A stretch of 64,000 nucleotides of DNA from JBAVVD01 sp049697115 (GTDB lineage Bacteria > Acidobacteriota > Aminicenantia > Aminicenantales > UBA4085), in NCBI GenBank assembly GCA_049697115.1, contig JBAVVD010000002.1, forward strand, positions 10,961 to 74,960, read 5' to 3'. Below the pieces are notes generated by a model that saw nothing but the letters and a program-made list of their open reading frames with translations, did no database searches and was not told the origin of the DNA. Shown piece by piece: positions 53,359-62,529 of this stretch. A program made the position numbers and the translations under genes. Numbering within the stretch: position 1 is the stretch's first letter; each line of letters opens with the position of its first letter.

Positions 53359-54873
53359 ATGATCAAAAAAAGACAGGTTCTTCTCAACGCCATGATCTCT
53401 ATGGTTCAGGTCCTGGTCATCAGCGGCGTCCTGTTTTTTCTTTACCGGTTCCTGTTAAGGACTCTAGGCGCCAGGCACCTCGGAATCTGGTCTGTGGTCC
53501 TGGCCGTGACCCTGGTCACCCAGATTTCTGATTTTGGCCTGTCCGGAAGCGTGGTGAAGTTTGTGGCGAAATATGTGGCCCGGGGCGAAGAGAAAAATGT
53601 GTCCGGCGTCATCCAAACTTCGGTGTTGACTGTCGGAGCAATGGTGACACTCATTTTAATAGTCGGATATCCTTTGATCAGATACGTGCTTCGCCTGATT
53701 ATCCCCCAGGAATCGCTTCCCCTGGCCTATGCCGTGCTGCCCTATGCCTTTTTAGCCTTCTGGTTTATGTTTATTTCCGGTGTGTTTCAATCCGCCTTGG
53801 ACGGTTTCCAGCGGATTGACATCCGGGGAATTCTTTTAATGGGTTCAGAGGTTTTCCATCTTCTATTGTGCTTTGTCCTGGCTCCGGCTTACGGGCTTAT
53901 GGGGCTGGCCTATGCCCGAATCCTCCAGAACTTTGCCATCCTGGCGGCGAGCTGGACTTTGCTGAAAAGGCAGTTGCCTTCGCTTCCGCTCATCCCTTAC
54001 AGATGGGATAAAAAACTGTTCAAGGAGATGATCGGCTACGGAATCAACTTCCAGGTCATGTCCATCACCAATATGCTGCTGGAACCGACGACGAAGGCTC
54101 TCTTGAGCCGGTTCGGCGGACTCTCCACAGTCGCTTATTTCGAGATGGCCTCCAAGATGGTCCGGCAGCTCCGGGCGGTTATTGTGGCAGCCATCGGGGT
54201 TATCGTCCCCATGATTGCCGACCTCCAGGAGAAAGCTCCGGAAAAAATCCGGTCGGTGTACAAGACCTCCTATCAGCTTCTTTTTTATCTTTCTCTGCCT
54301 CTGTATTCCGGCATTGTCGTCGGGATACCCGTAATTTCCAAGTTATGGATCGGAACTTATCAGATGGAGTTCATTTCCATAGGCATCATCCTCGCCGCAG
54401 GCTGGTTCCTGAATATGTTGAATGTCCCCGCATATTTTTCAAACGCGGGACTGGGAGAGCTGCGGTGGAATGTAATCTGTCATTTGACCACAGCGGTTTT
54501 AAACATCATACTGGGCGTGATGTTCGGGATATTGTATCAGGGGATGGGCGTTGTGGTCGGATGGAGTGTATCTCTGAGCCTGGGAAGCAGCATCGTCTAT
54601 ATCGCCTACCATCTCCGCCATAAGATTCCCTTTAAGGAACTCTTTCCCAGGACAAGCCGAATGCTGGCATCCGCGTGCCTGGTTGGGCTGATCTGTTTCT
54701 TTATCATTCAGAAAATGTTCAATAAGGGCTTTGAGAATATGGGTGTGAACGGGATTTGTGTGCTGATTTTTTCTCTCTGCGTCTTTATTCCTGTTTGGTT
54801 TCACCCGATGAGAAGGCGGCTTGGCGGCTGGATCCAGGAGGACTTGCTGAGAGGAAGACAGGAGGCCCTGTGA
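53359..54873 (+). CDS. Wzx-type oligosaccharide flippase
   Basis: 504 residues with 12-14 hydrophobic helices from the N-terminus on. The first block KKRQVLLNAMISMVQVLVIS, RFLLRTLGARHLGIWSVV and QISDFGLSGSVVKFVAKYVARG matches the polysaccharide-biosynthesis (MATE-like) family. It would flip lipid-linked sugar units to the periplasmic face. First gene of the plus-strand polysaccharide cluster. Confidence 0.88.
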   Translation: MIKKRQVLLNAMISMVQVLVISGVLFFLYRFLLRTLGARHLGIWSVVLAVTLVTQISDFGLSGSVVKFVAKYVARGEEKNVSGVIQTSVLTVGAMVTLILIVGYPLIRYVLRLIIPQESLPLAYAVLPYAFLAFWFMFISGVFQSALDGFQRIDIRGILLMGSEVFHLLLCFVLAPAYGLMGLAYARILQNFAILAASWTLLKRQLPSLPLIPYRWDKKLFKEMIGYGINFQVMSITNMLLEPTTKALLSRFGGLSTVAYFEMASKMVRQLRAVIVAAIGVIVPMIADLQEKAPEKIRSVYKTSYQLLFYLSLPLYSGIVVGIPVISKLWIGTYQMEFISIGIILAAGWFLNMLNVPAYFSNAGLGELRWNVICHLTTAVLNIILGVMFGILYQGMGVVVGWSVSLSLGSSIVYIAYHLRHKIPFKELFPRTSRMLASACLVGLICFFIIQKMFNKGFENMGVNGICVLIFSLCVFIPVWFHPMRRRLGGWIQEDLLRGRQEAL

Positions 54874-54945
54874 TTCTCTTCAGGGACGCATCGTGAATTT
54901 ATTCCGTTTGAGAAGTGAGAGCCATTGACCGGTTCAGGGAAAGGA

Positions 54946-55758
54946 ATGGACCATCGCCCGTTCTCTGAGGCCGGCCCCGTGGTCAGCGTCGTTTTGCCGA
55001 CCCGCGACAGAGCCCATCTCCTCATGCAGTCCGTCCGAAGCGTTCTGGACCAGACGTATCCGGATTTCGAATTGATCATTGTCGACGATGCTTCTGCGGA
55101 TGAGACAGAAGAAGTCATCCGTCAATTGGCCAGCGAGAAAGTGGAGTTTCTCCGGCATCCCTTCGTCCGTGGAGCGGCGGCGGCCCGGAATTCAGGAATA
55201 CGGATGGCCCGTGGCAAATACGTCGCCTTCCTGGACAGCGATGATGAATGGCTGCCGGGAAAACTGGAGAGGCAGGTCGAGGTCATGGAGCACTCTCCGG
55301 CCGAAGTGGGCCTTGTCTATACAGGAACCTGGAGGGAATATCGGAAGAAACGATTTTATATTCCTGCCGAGCCGATTCTTCAAAAAGAGGGATGGGTTTA
55401 TCCGATCCTTCTGCGCGACAGGTATCTGGTGCCCACCCCGGCCGCCATGGTGAGAAAAGAATGTTTTACCCGGGTGGGAGTGTTTGATGAGAACCTCCCG
55501 GCCAAGGAAGAATGGGACCTATGGATCAGGATTTCGCGGCAATACCAATTCCGCTACATCCCTGAGCCGCTTGTAATTTCTCATTTCACGCGAGAAAGCC
55601 TTTCCGCCGACCGCCGGCTTTTTATTCAAGCGAACATGTATATTCTGAAAAAGCACCGGAGGGAATTCCTGAAAAACCGCAATGCCTTGATCGGAATTTA
55701 TCTGCGCACGGCCCGGCTTTGGGCCGGTTATGTCTTGCACACACTGGGTATTATTTGA
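54946..55758 (+). CDS. GT2 family glycosyltransferase A
   Basis: 270 residues from ATG 54946. GT-A fold: VVSVVLPTRDRAHLLMQSVRS, then VDDASADET, and the metal motif LDSDDEWLPGKLE. Acceptor region KEEWDLWIRISRQYQF. Adds one sugar to the growing oligosaccharide in the cytosol. Follows the flippase after 72 bases and is followed after seven bases by the next GT2. Confidence 0.9.
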   Translation: MDHRPFSEAGPVVSVVLPTRDRAHLLMQSVRSVLDQTYPDFELIIVDDASADETEEVIRQLASEKVEFLRHPFVRGAAAARNSGIRMARGKYVAFLDSDDEWLPGKLERQVEVMEHSPAEVGLVYTGTWREYRKKRFYIPAEPILQKEGWVYPILLRDRYLVPTPAAMVRKECFTRVGVFDENLPAKEEWDLWIRISRQYQFRYIPEPLVISHFTRESLSADRRLFIQANMYILKKHRREFLKNRNALIGIYLRTARLWAGYVLHTLGII

Positions 55759-55765
55759 AGGAATT

Positions 55766-56734
55766 ATGAAAAGCGACAGGGACCTTCCCTTCAATGGAGC
55801 GGATAAATCCTTTGCATTTGTCGTCGCCACAAAAGACCGCCCCGTAGAACTCCGCCGCCTCCTCGGCAGTTTGGCGGTCCAAATCCGTCCTCCGGAGAGT
55901 GTGGTGGTCGTCGACGGCGGAAGGACAACGGTTCAAAATCTGATCCAGGAATTCCGGCATTTGCCTCTTCAATACTTGCGGTGCCGGCCTCCTTCGGCGG
56001 CGCGGCAGCGCAATGCCGGAATAAAAGCCGTGGGCTCTCATGTGAGCCTGATTGGCTTCCTGGATGATGACGTGGTTTTGGAGCCGGATGCCTGCAGGGC
56101 CGTACTGGAATTTTGGGAAAAAGCGCCCGGGAACATCGGGGGCACGGCGTTTAACCAGGTGAATCATCCACGGCTCTATGCCTCCTGGCTCAAACACCTG
56201 CCGCTGGCCGAAAGGCTAGGCCTTTACAGCCGAGAGGGCGGCCGGATCCTCCCTTCAGGATTTCAGGTGATGCTGGGCTATGTGCCGGAGACGACCTGGG
56301 TCCAGTGGCTGCCCACAGGCGCCTCTCTCTGGCGAAGAGAAATTTTTGATGAATTCCAATTTGACGAATGGTTTGAAGGCTACAGCTACCTTGAAGATTT
56401 GGATTTCAGCTACCGGGTCTTCAAAAAATACAGGCTGGCCGTGGTCGCTGATGCCCGCTATTATCATTGTCCGGCCAAAGGAGGACGGGGAAGCGGCTTC
56501 ACCTTCGGCAAACGCGAGGTGATTCATCGGATTTATTTTGTGAGGAAACACGCCGAGCTTTCTGTTTGGAAGTGCTATCTGGCGTTCGTTTTGAGAGTTT
56601 TTATCAGTGTCAGCCTTGCCTTCCAGGAGAGGAAAGCGAGCTATTTCAGCCGCATTTTGGGAAATCTCGTCGGGTTTTTTCAGAGTATTACCGGTCGCAA
56701 ATCCGGATTATTTATGCATCGCCGACCCGGTTAA
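55766..56734 (+). CDS. GT2 family glycosyltransferase B
   Basis: 322 residues from ATG 55766, with AAGGA upstream. FAFVVATKDRPVELRRLLGS, VVVDGG, GFLDDDVVLEPDA as metal motif, and ED pair in YSYLEDLDFSYRVFKKY. A short hydrophobic C-terminal patch may touch the membrane. The rhamnosyl/galactofuranosyl-type branch is possible; the sugar is unknown. Confidence 0.88.
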   Translation: MKSDRDLPFNGADKSFAFVVATKDRPVELRRLLGSLAVQIRPPESVVVVDGGRTTVQNLIQEFRHLPLQYLRCRPPSAARQRNAGIKAVGSHVSLIGFLDDDVVLEPDACRAVLEFWEKAPGNIGGTAFNQVNHPRLYASWLKHLPLAERLGLYSREGGRILPSGFQVMLGYVPETTWVQWLPTGASLWRREIFDEFQFDEWFEGYSYLEDLDFSYRVFKKYRLAVVADARYYHCPAKGGRGSGFTFGKREVIHRIYFVRKHAELSVWKCYLAFVLRVFISVSLAFQERKASYFSRILGNLVGFFQSITGRKSGLFMHRRPG

Positions 56735-56753
56735 ATCAAACGTCTTCACTGAG

Positions 56754-58013
56754 ATGAATAGACTTAAAGTGCTGGTTTCCGCTTACGCCTGCAATCCAAT
56801 GAGCTCTTTGCAGCTCCATCCTGGAGAGGACATTACCGGCTGGAGAATTGTGGAGCAGATCAGCCGGTTCCACGACGTCTCTGTGATCACGCACAGTTAC
56901 AACCGGGACGGAGTCGATCAGGCTCTCCAGAAAAGGCCTCTTTCCGGCGTTCGATTTTATTTCTTGGATTTGCCGGCCTGGATGCGGATCCTTTATAAAA
57001 TCGAATTCGCCCAGAGAATTTATTATTATCTCTGGCAGATCAAGGCCTGGAGATTCGCTCGTGTTCTTCACCGCCAGGTCCGTTTTGACCTGGCCCATCA
57101 CGTCACGTTCGGCAATGATTGGATTCCGAGTTTCATAGGAGCCCTGCTGCCGGTGCCGTTCATTCATGGGCCTGTCGGAGGGGGACAAAAAACTCCGAAA
57201 CTATTAAGGAAGGAATATACGTTATACGGACGGTTTGCGGAGACGGTGAGAAATGTGGTCCAGTGGTTCGGGCGAAAGGACTATTTCAGGCGGAGGTGTT
57301 TGAGGCGGGCCAGAGCTATTCTCGTCTGCAACCGGGAGACACGGGCCAAAATTCCCGCAAAATACAGTGGAAAAATTTTTGGCTTCCCTGTCAACGGTAT
57401 TTCCACAGATGAGATCCGGCTGAATTTCAGCCGGCCTCCATCCGGGGAACTTTTTCGTGTCCTCACCGCAGGACGGATGCACCGGCTGAAGGGATTTGCG
57501 TTGGCCATCAGGGCCTTCGCCCTCTTTGTCCGAACACATCCGGAATCCGAGTTTGTCATCATCGGCAAGGGGCCTGAAGAGTCTCGTCTGCGCCGTTTGA
57601 TTCGCGAGCTTGAGCTGGCGCATCAGGTCCGGATGATTCCCTGGCTTCCCCGTGAGAAACTCCTTCACGCCATGTTCGCTTCCCATGTGATGGTGTTTCC
57701 CAGCTTTAGAGACGGCGGGGGTGCGGTTGTGGTCGAGGCCATGGCCGTCGGAAAACCGGTAGTCTGTCTGGACTCCGGAGGCCCCGGCTTTCATGTCCAG
57801 CCGGAGTGGGGGATTAAGATTCGGCCAGGGAAACCGGATGTTGTCGCCGAAGAGATTTCCATCGCGCTGGAAAGGCTCTCCGGAAATAAGGAGCTCCGCG
57901 AGTCATTGGGTCGGGCGGCGCGAAAGCGCGTGGAAGAATTCTATCTCTGGGAAAAGCTTGGAGAGAGACTTCAAGAGATCTACCGTTTGGCTTTAGACGC
58001 GGACCTCAATTAA
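56754..58013 (+). CDS. GT4 family glycosyltransferase A
   Basis: 419 residues from ATG 56754, just after the preceding stop (longer in-frame starts lie within that gene). GT-B fold with VLVSAYACNP, HGPVGGGQKTP, FRVLTAGRMHRLKGFALAIRA and FRDGGGAVVVEAMAVGKPVVCLDSGG, the GT4 donor site. Retaining enzyme for NDP-sugars. Confidence 0.9.
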   Translation: MNRLKVLVSAYACNPMSSLQLHPGEDITGWRIVEQISRFHDVSVITHSYNRDGVDQALQKRPLSGVRFYFLDLPAWMRILYKIEFAQRIYYYLWQIKAWRFARVLHRQVRFDLAHHVTFGNDWIPSFIGALLPVPFIHGPVGGGQKTPKLLRKEYTLYGRFAETVRNVVQWFGRKDYFRRRCLRRARAILVCNRETRAKIPAKYSGKIFGFPVNGISTDEIRLNFSRPPSGELFRVLTAGRMHRLKGFALAIRAFALFVRTHPESEFVIIGKGPEESRLRRLIRELELAHQVRMIPWLPREKLLHAMFASHVMVFPSFRDGGGAVVVEAMAVGKPVVCLDSGGPGFHVQPEWGIKIRPGKPDVVAEEISIALERLSGNKELRESLGRAARKRVEEFYLWEKLGERLQEIYRLALDADLN

Positions 58014-58079
58014 AATGAACACAGTGAATATTATGACATAATGTCACGTCCACTCATAGGATCCGATTAGGCTGAAGAT

Positions 58080-59300
58080 ATGTTTTTTGCCGTTTTTCTC
58101 TGGCTTCTTTCTTGGGGCGCTATGTTCACTGGAATATACAATGTTCAGTCGAAGACATTTCTGAACAACGTCTTTACTTTTTTTCAGGGGGCGCGGGCTT
58201 TTTTGCCCGTCCTCGCTGTTTATCTCTGCCTGATATGGATACTGGCGACCAGGCCCAAGTTCCCCTTTATCAAAAATCCTATAGGATTTCTGTATGCCTA
58301 TTCCATTGTCGGGATACTGACGTCTGTATTTCTGTCGCCGGAAAAGATGATTTCTCTGTACTGGGTGGGAGTTTACCTGGCGCCTCTGCTCGTTGTCTGG
58401 GTGGCCATGGAGAGAAAGGATTGCGTGGGCTGTCTGCGTTTGCTCATCTACGTCAATTATGCGATTTTTTTTCTGGTCACCTGCAGCCTGTTTCCAGAGT
58501 CTCTCGGCGCCGGCTGGGGGCATGTGACCCGTTTTCAATTTTACAGCCTGCCTTTCAACCTGGGACAGATTCGATCAAACGGAGCCGCCCGATTTGCGCT
58601 CGTGGTCATCATTGTCTCGGCGGTGAGACTGCTTGTTCTGGAGAAAAAGCGGCGGTTCTTGTGGCTGCTTTTTCTTCCGCCCACTTTATTCCTTCTCACC
58701 CAGACGCAGTCGCGGACCTCTCTCATGGGACTGGCCGTGACCAGTATGCTCTTTGTTTTGCTCAGGGGAATTGACTGGCGGTATATTTTTATCGGACCGG
58801 TGGCCGCCTTTGTGGTCTGGATCTCCGGAATCAAATGGCGGGCCCATGGACAGTTCAGCAGCCTGATTTTTTTAACGGGCCGCGAACTCACCTGGCAGAA
58901 GGCTTTAGAACAGATTAAAAATTCTCCGTTTCTCGGATGGGGATTTCATGGAGACCGCATTCTCCTTCAGTCCGAACACATGCACAATTCCTATCTTCAT
59001 GCCCTGATTCACGGCGGGATAGTGGGGGCCGTCTTTTTCCTGGCCGCCATTGCCGGGATTTGGATTCACATTCTGCGCTCCGGCCTTTTCAGGCGCGTCC
59101 GGGAGATGAAGGGTGCGGACCAGGCCCTTGTCATTGAGTCCATACTCATCATCGGGTTCCTTTCCGCCCGGAGCCTGTTTGAATCCACTGCCGCTTTTTA
59201 TGGAGTGGATCTGTTTCTGCTGATCCCAGCGATGGCCTATGTTTCTTTCACGGCCTGGGATAACCCGGAAGATTCGGAGGGACAGGGGGAAGCGCCGTGA
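58080..59300 (+). CDS. O-antigen polymerase/ligase (Wzy/WaaL-like) membrane protein
   Basis: 406 residues, about ten helices. The family-typical large periplasmic loop ends in LGWGFHGDRILLQSEHMHNSYLHALIHGGIVGAVF, where WaaL-type proteins have the conserved H..N block; also TQSRTSLMGLAVTSML. It polymerises repeat units or transfers glycan to a lipid. Ends in a four-base overlap with the next gene. Confidence 0.85.
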   Translation: MFFAVFLWLLSWGAMFTGIYNVQSKTFLNNVFTFFQGARAFLPVLAVYLCLIWILATRPKFPFIKNPIGFLYAYSIVGILTSVFLSPEKMISLYWVGVYLAPLLVVWVAMERKDCVGCLRLLIYVNYAIFFLVTCSLFPESLGAGWGHVTRFQFYSLPFNLGQIRSNGAARFALVVIIVSAVRLLVLEKKRRFLWLLFLPPTLFLLTQTQSRTSLMGLAVTSMLFVLLRGIDWRYIFIGPVAAFVVWISGIKWRAHGQFSSLIFLTGRELTWQKALEQIKNSPFLGWGFHGDRILLQSEHMHNSYLHALIHGGIVGAVFFLAAIAGIWIHILRSGLFRRVREMKGADQALVIESILIIGFLSARSLFESTAAFYGVDLFLLIPAMAYVSFTAWDNPEDSEGQGEAP

Positions 59301-60523
59301 GAATTTTCATCCATACCATGTATTTTCTGCCCGAATTCGGGAGTGCGCCGATTTTGATGAATGAGCTGGCCACATATCTCGCTCAAAGCGGCCATGAGGT
59401 GGAGGTGGTGACGACCATCCCCCGGCCCCCCTTTCACAGGGATTACACCGGCATATTGTTGGCTCGAGAGAGAAGGGGAAACTACAGAGTCAAGAGATTT
59501 CTGACAAATTTCACTGTCCATCACATCGGACGGCTTGTGGCCTGGTCGATCTACACGGCCATGACCATCATCAATCTGGTCACTGTGCGCCGGGGCGATA
59601 TTTTGTTTTTGCGCCTTCCGCCCCTTCAGCTCGGAGTGACCGGAATTCTGGCCCGAAGACTCCGCGGCGCGAAGGTTCTGCTCAACGTCCAGGATGTCCA
59701 TCCGGACCTGTCCATTGAGTCCGGTCTTTTGCGAAATCCCTTTGCCATTCGAATGGCCAGGTCCTTTGAGAAGTGGATTTATAAGAATACGGAAAATATT
59801 GTCGTCATCAGCGACGGATTCAAGAAGAATCTGGAAGCCAAAGATGTCCCGCCTTCCAAGATCACCGTCATTCCCAACTGGGTGGATACGGATTTCCTGA
59901 AGCCTTTTCCCAAGGATAATCCCGTGGCGCGGAGGTTCTCCTTGGCACAGAAATTTGTCGTCATGTATTCCGGGACCATCAGCCTCAGCAGCTACCTGGC
60001 CTTGAAAAAGATTATCGAAGCGGCGGCTCTTCTTCAAAGTGATCCGGAGATTCTGTTGGCGGTTGTCGGAGAAGGGCTGAAACGGAATGACCTGAAGCGG
60101 ACCGCAGAGAGACTGGGCGTGCAGAACGTCGTTTTTTTACCTTTTCAGCCCTACGGGGACTTACCCGCGCTCCTCTCCTCGGCAGATGTGCTGCTCGTCC
60201 CGCTGGACCGGGAAAAGTCCCAGCTCTCAGTACCTTCGAAGCTTTATAATTGTATGGCGATGGACCGTCCTGTTCTGGGTCTGGCGCATGAAGACTCGGA
60301 AGTCTATAAAATTATCAAAGAGACCGGATGCGGAATCTGTGTTCCGCCCGAGGACGTCCGTAAAATCGCCGATTCAGTCCTCGCCCTCAAAAATTCAGAA
60401 AAATTTCGCCGTGACATGGCCGCAAATGGAAGAAAATTTACCCTAGAGAATTTCTCCAGGGAACATGTCCTGAAAACTTACAATAATCTTCTCCATTCAG
60501 TATCCATCCAAAATCGCCGATAG
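59297..60523 (+). CDS. GT4 family glycosyltransferase B (WbuB/WcaI-like)
   Basis: 408 residues from GTG 59297, overlapping the previous stop. N-terminal FLPEFGSAPILMNELATYLAQSGHEV and NVQDVHPDLSIESGLL, C-terminal VMYSGTISLSSYLALKKII, and VPLDREKSQLSVPSKLYNCMA, all as in WbuB-type L-fucosamine or WcaI enzymes. Probably cytosolic or membrane-attached. Confidence 0.88.
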   Translation: MRIFIHTMYFLPEFGSAPILMNELATYLAQSGHEVEVVTTIPRPPFHRDYTGILLARERRGNYRVKRFLTNFTVHHIGRLVAWSIYTAMTIINLVTVRRGDILFLRLPPLQLGVTGILARRLRGAKVLLNVQDVHPDLSIESGLLRNPFAIRMARSFEKWIYKNTENIVVISDGFKKNLEAKDVPPSKITVIPNWVDTDFLKPFPKDNPVARRFSLAQKFVVMYSGTISLSSYLALKKIIEAAALLQSDPEILLAVVGEGLKRNDLKRTAERLGVQNVVFLPFQPYGDLPALLSSADVLLVPLDREKSQLSVPSKLYNCMAMDRPVLGLAHEDSEVYKIIKETGCGICVPPEDVRKIADSVLALKNSEKFRRDMAANGRKFTLENFSREHVLKTYNNLLHSVSIQNRR

Positions 60524-60556
60524 AACACTGAAATTCTCCAAACTTCATTCACGCGT

Positions 60557-60700
60557 ATGAGAGGAAAGAACACAGGCATCACTCGATGGGTGGCCCTGGC
60601 CGGGCTCCATCTTTATTTTCTATCGGGATTGCTTGTGATATATTTGTATGTTCGATTCAATATGGCTGCGCGATCATATCGCGGAGAGGGAGATTGTTAA
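60557..60700 (+). CDS. Predicted 47-residue single-pass membrane peptide
   Basis: ATG 60557 to TAA 60698: basic N-terminus MRGKNTGITR, one hydrophobic helix (WVALAGLHLYFLSGLLVIYLY) and a basic tail VRFNMAARSYRGEGDC. No clear ribosome site. It fills most of the gap between the GT4 and epimerase genes. It may be a small membrane subunit, or chance. Confidence 0.4.
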   Translation: MRGKNTGITRWVALAGLHLYFLSGLLVIYLYVRFNMAARSYRGEGDC

Positions 60701-60720
60701 TTTTTTGAAGGGAGCATCAT

Positions 60721-61737
60721 ATGGACTGGAAAAATGTTAAGGTTTTGGTCACCGGAGGGGCCTCGTTTATCGGTTCCCATTTGGTGGATTCCCTTGTTGA
60801 GAAGGGAGGCAAAGTCCGTATTGTGGACGACCTCAGCAGCGGTCGGCTGGAGAACATCCAAGGCCATCTCACAGAGAAGCGCGTGGAATTCATTCAGGCC
60901 GACCTGAGGGAGCCCAACGTGACCCGGAAAGCCGTCCAGGATATTCAATTCGTTTTCCACCTGGCCGCAGACCACGGCGGGAGAGGTTATGTGGATTTGC
61001 ACCAGGCCGGCCCGGCTTCGAATCTCTTCCTGGACGGGCTCGTATTCTGGGAGTCTCAAGAAGCCGGCGTCGAAAAAATTATTTTTGCCTCCTCGGGCTG
61101 CGTTTATCCCAATTTTCTCCAGGGAAATGTGAATGAGAAAATTTATCTGACCGAGGATAAGGTCCACCCGCCCTATGACGCCGACAACATGTACGGCTGG
61201 GCCAAACTCATGGCCGAGCTGACCCTTAAAGCCTATTCCAAGGAGTACGGCATAAAGACGGCTTCCTGCCGGTACTTCACAGTTTACGGTCCGAGAGGCG
61301 TTGAGAACCATGCGGTGATCGCTATGATCGCGAGGGCTTTTGTCGGACAGGATCCGTTCGAAGTCTGGGGAGACGGGACCCAGGTTCGCAACTGGACCTA
61401 TGTCGATGATATTGTTTGCGGCACCGTCCTTGCCGCCGAAAAAATAGATGACGGAACAGCCGTTAATCTGGGCACGATGGAGAGAATTCGGGTTATTGAT
61501 GCGGTCAAAGAGACCCTGAGGTACACCGGCCATAAGGCGGAGATTCTCTTCCGGCCCGACATGCCGGTCGGACCTTTAAACAGAGTGGCCGATAATACCC
61601 TGGCGAAGAAATTATTGGGCTGGGAATCCCAATATCCATTCATGGATGGTCTTCATAAAACCATCGACTGGTATTTTTCCCACAAAAATAAGGACGAAGT
61701 CCGGGCGATTATGGGAGAGAAATTGACGGAACGATGA
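60721..61737 (+). CDS. NAD-dependent epimerase/dehydratase (extended SDR)
   Basis: 338 residues, ATG after AAGGGAG. Rossmann motif reads TGGASFIGSH, with Ser where the third conserved Gly of TGxxGxxG usually is. Active site YGWAKLM (YxxxK) and SSGCVYP. WGDGTQVRNWTYVDDI is a strong extended-SDR signature. The SSGCVYP/NMYGWAKL style recalls GDP-mannose 3,5-epimerase, but UDP-glucose 4-epimerase or a dehydratase remain possible. It supplies a nucleotide sugar for the glycan. Confidence 0.85.
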   Translation: MDWKNVKVLVTGGASFIGSHLVDSLVEKGGKVRIVDDLSSGRLENIQGHLTEKRVEFIQADLREPNVTRKAVQDIQFVFHLAADHGGRGYVDLHQAGPASNLFLDGLVFWESQEAGVEKIIFASSGCVYPNFLQGNVNEKIYLTEDKVHPPYDADNMYGWAKLMAELTLKAYSKEYGIKTASCRYFTVYGPRGVENHAVIAMIARAFVGQDPFEVWGDGTQVRNWTYVDDIVCGTVLAAEKIDDGTAVNLGTMERIRVIDAVKETLRYTGHKAEILFRPDMPVGPLNRVADNTLAKKLLGWESQYPFMDGLHKTIDWYFSHKNKDEVRAIMGEKLTER

Positions 61738-61746
61738 TATCCGAGT

Positions 61747-62364
61747 ATGAAAGCTCTTTTTCTCAAGCGGCCTTTTGATATCGCCCTTTCATTATTTGGG
61801 ATCGTTATTTCTCTGCCTTTCTGGCTTCTTTTTGCCCTTCTGATCTGGCTTGAAGACAAAGGGTCTGTATTTTACGGACAGAGCCGGGTGGGCCGAAACG
61901 GACGGATTTTTGAAGCCCTCAAATTCCGATCGATGGTTCCAGATGCGGAGAAGGATCATGGCCCAGTCCAGGCGGTTGAAAATGATCCGCGAGTGACATC
62001 GGTCGGCCGGATCTTGAGAGCCACGGCCATGGATGAACTCCCTCAGCTTCTGAATATTTTAAAAGGCGACATGAGCTTTGTCGGTCCGAGAGCTCTACGG
62101 CCCGAAGAAAAAGAGGTTCTGGGGAATCCGGACCAAAGAGAGATCGAGGAGATTCCGGGATATCATGAGCGGCATGCTGTGCGGCCGGGCCTGACCGGCC
62201 TGACCCAAGTTTTTCTTCCCGCAGACACTCCCCGCCGCAAAAAGTTCCGCTATGATTTGCTCTATATCCGAAAACGAAGTTTCTGGCTGGATCTCAAACT
62301 GATATTTCTGTCCTTCTGGATAACCTTCCGCGGAAAATGGGAGTCCCGCCAGAAAAAAATCTGA
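61747..62364 (+). CDS. Short initiating sugar transferase (PglC-type)
   Basis: 205 residues. A single N-terminal re-entrant hydrophobic segment (FDIALSLFGIVISLPFWLLF) precedes the catalytic part with ALKFRSMVPDAEKD, TAMDELPQLLNILKGDMSFVGPRALRPEE and RPGLTGLTQV. This is the small monotopic form, lacking the four-helix N-terminal domain of WcaJ/WbaP. It loads the first sugar phosphate onto undecaprenyl phosphate. Unusually placed near the end of the cluster. Confidence 0.92.
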   Translation: MKALFLKRPFDIALSLFGIVISLPFWLLFALLIWLEDKGSVFYGQSRVGRNGRIFEALKFRSMVPDAEKDHGPVQAVENDPRVTSVGRILRATAMDELPQLLNILKGDMSFVGPRALRPEEKEVLGNPDQREIEEIPGYHERHAVRPGLTGLTQVFLPADTPRRKKFRYDLLYIRKRSFWLDLKLIFLSFWITFRGKWESRQKKI

Positions 62365-62529
62365 AGGAAGTTTCCGCATTCTGTCGGCAAATTTGAGGGA
62401 TGAGTAAACATCTTCCAACATCACGGATTTGGATGCTTACGAAGGATGAGTGCGGATTGACAAAAGGATCGATCTCATCAATAATAACTCCATTCTAATT
62501 TTATCATTTTGATCAGGGTAAGAAATACA

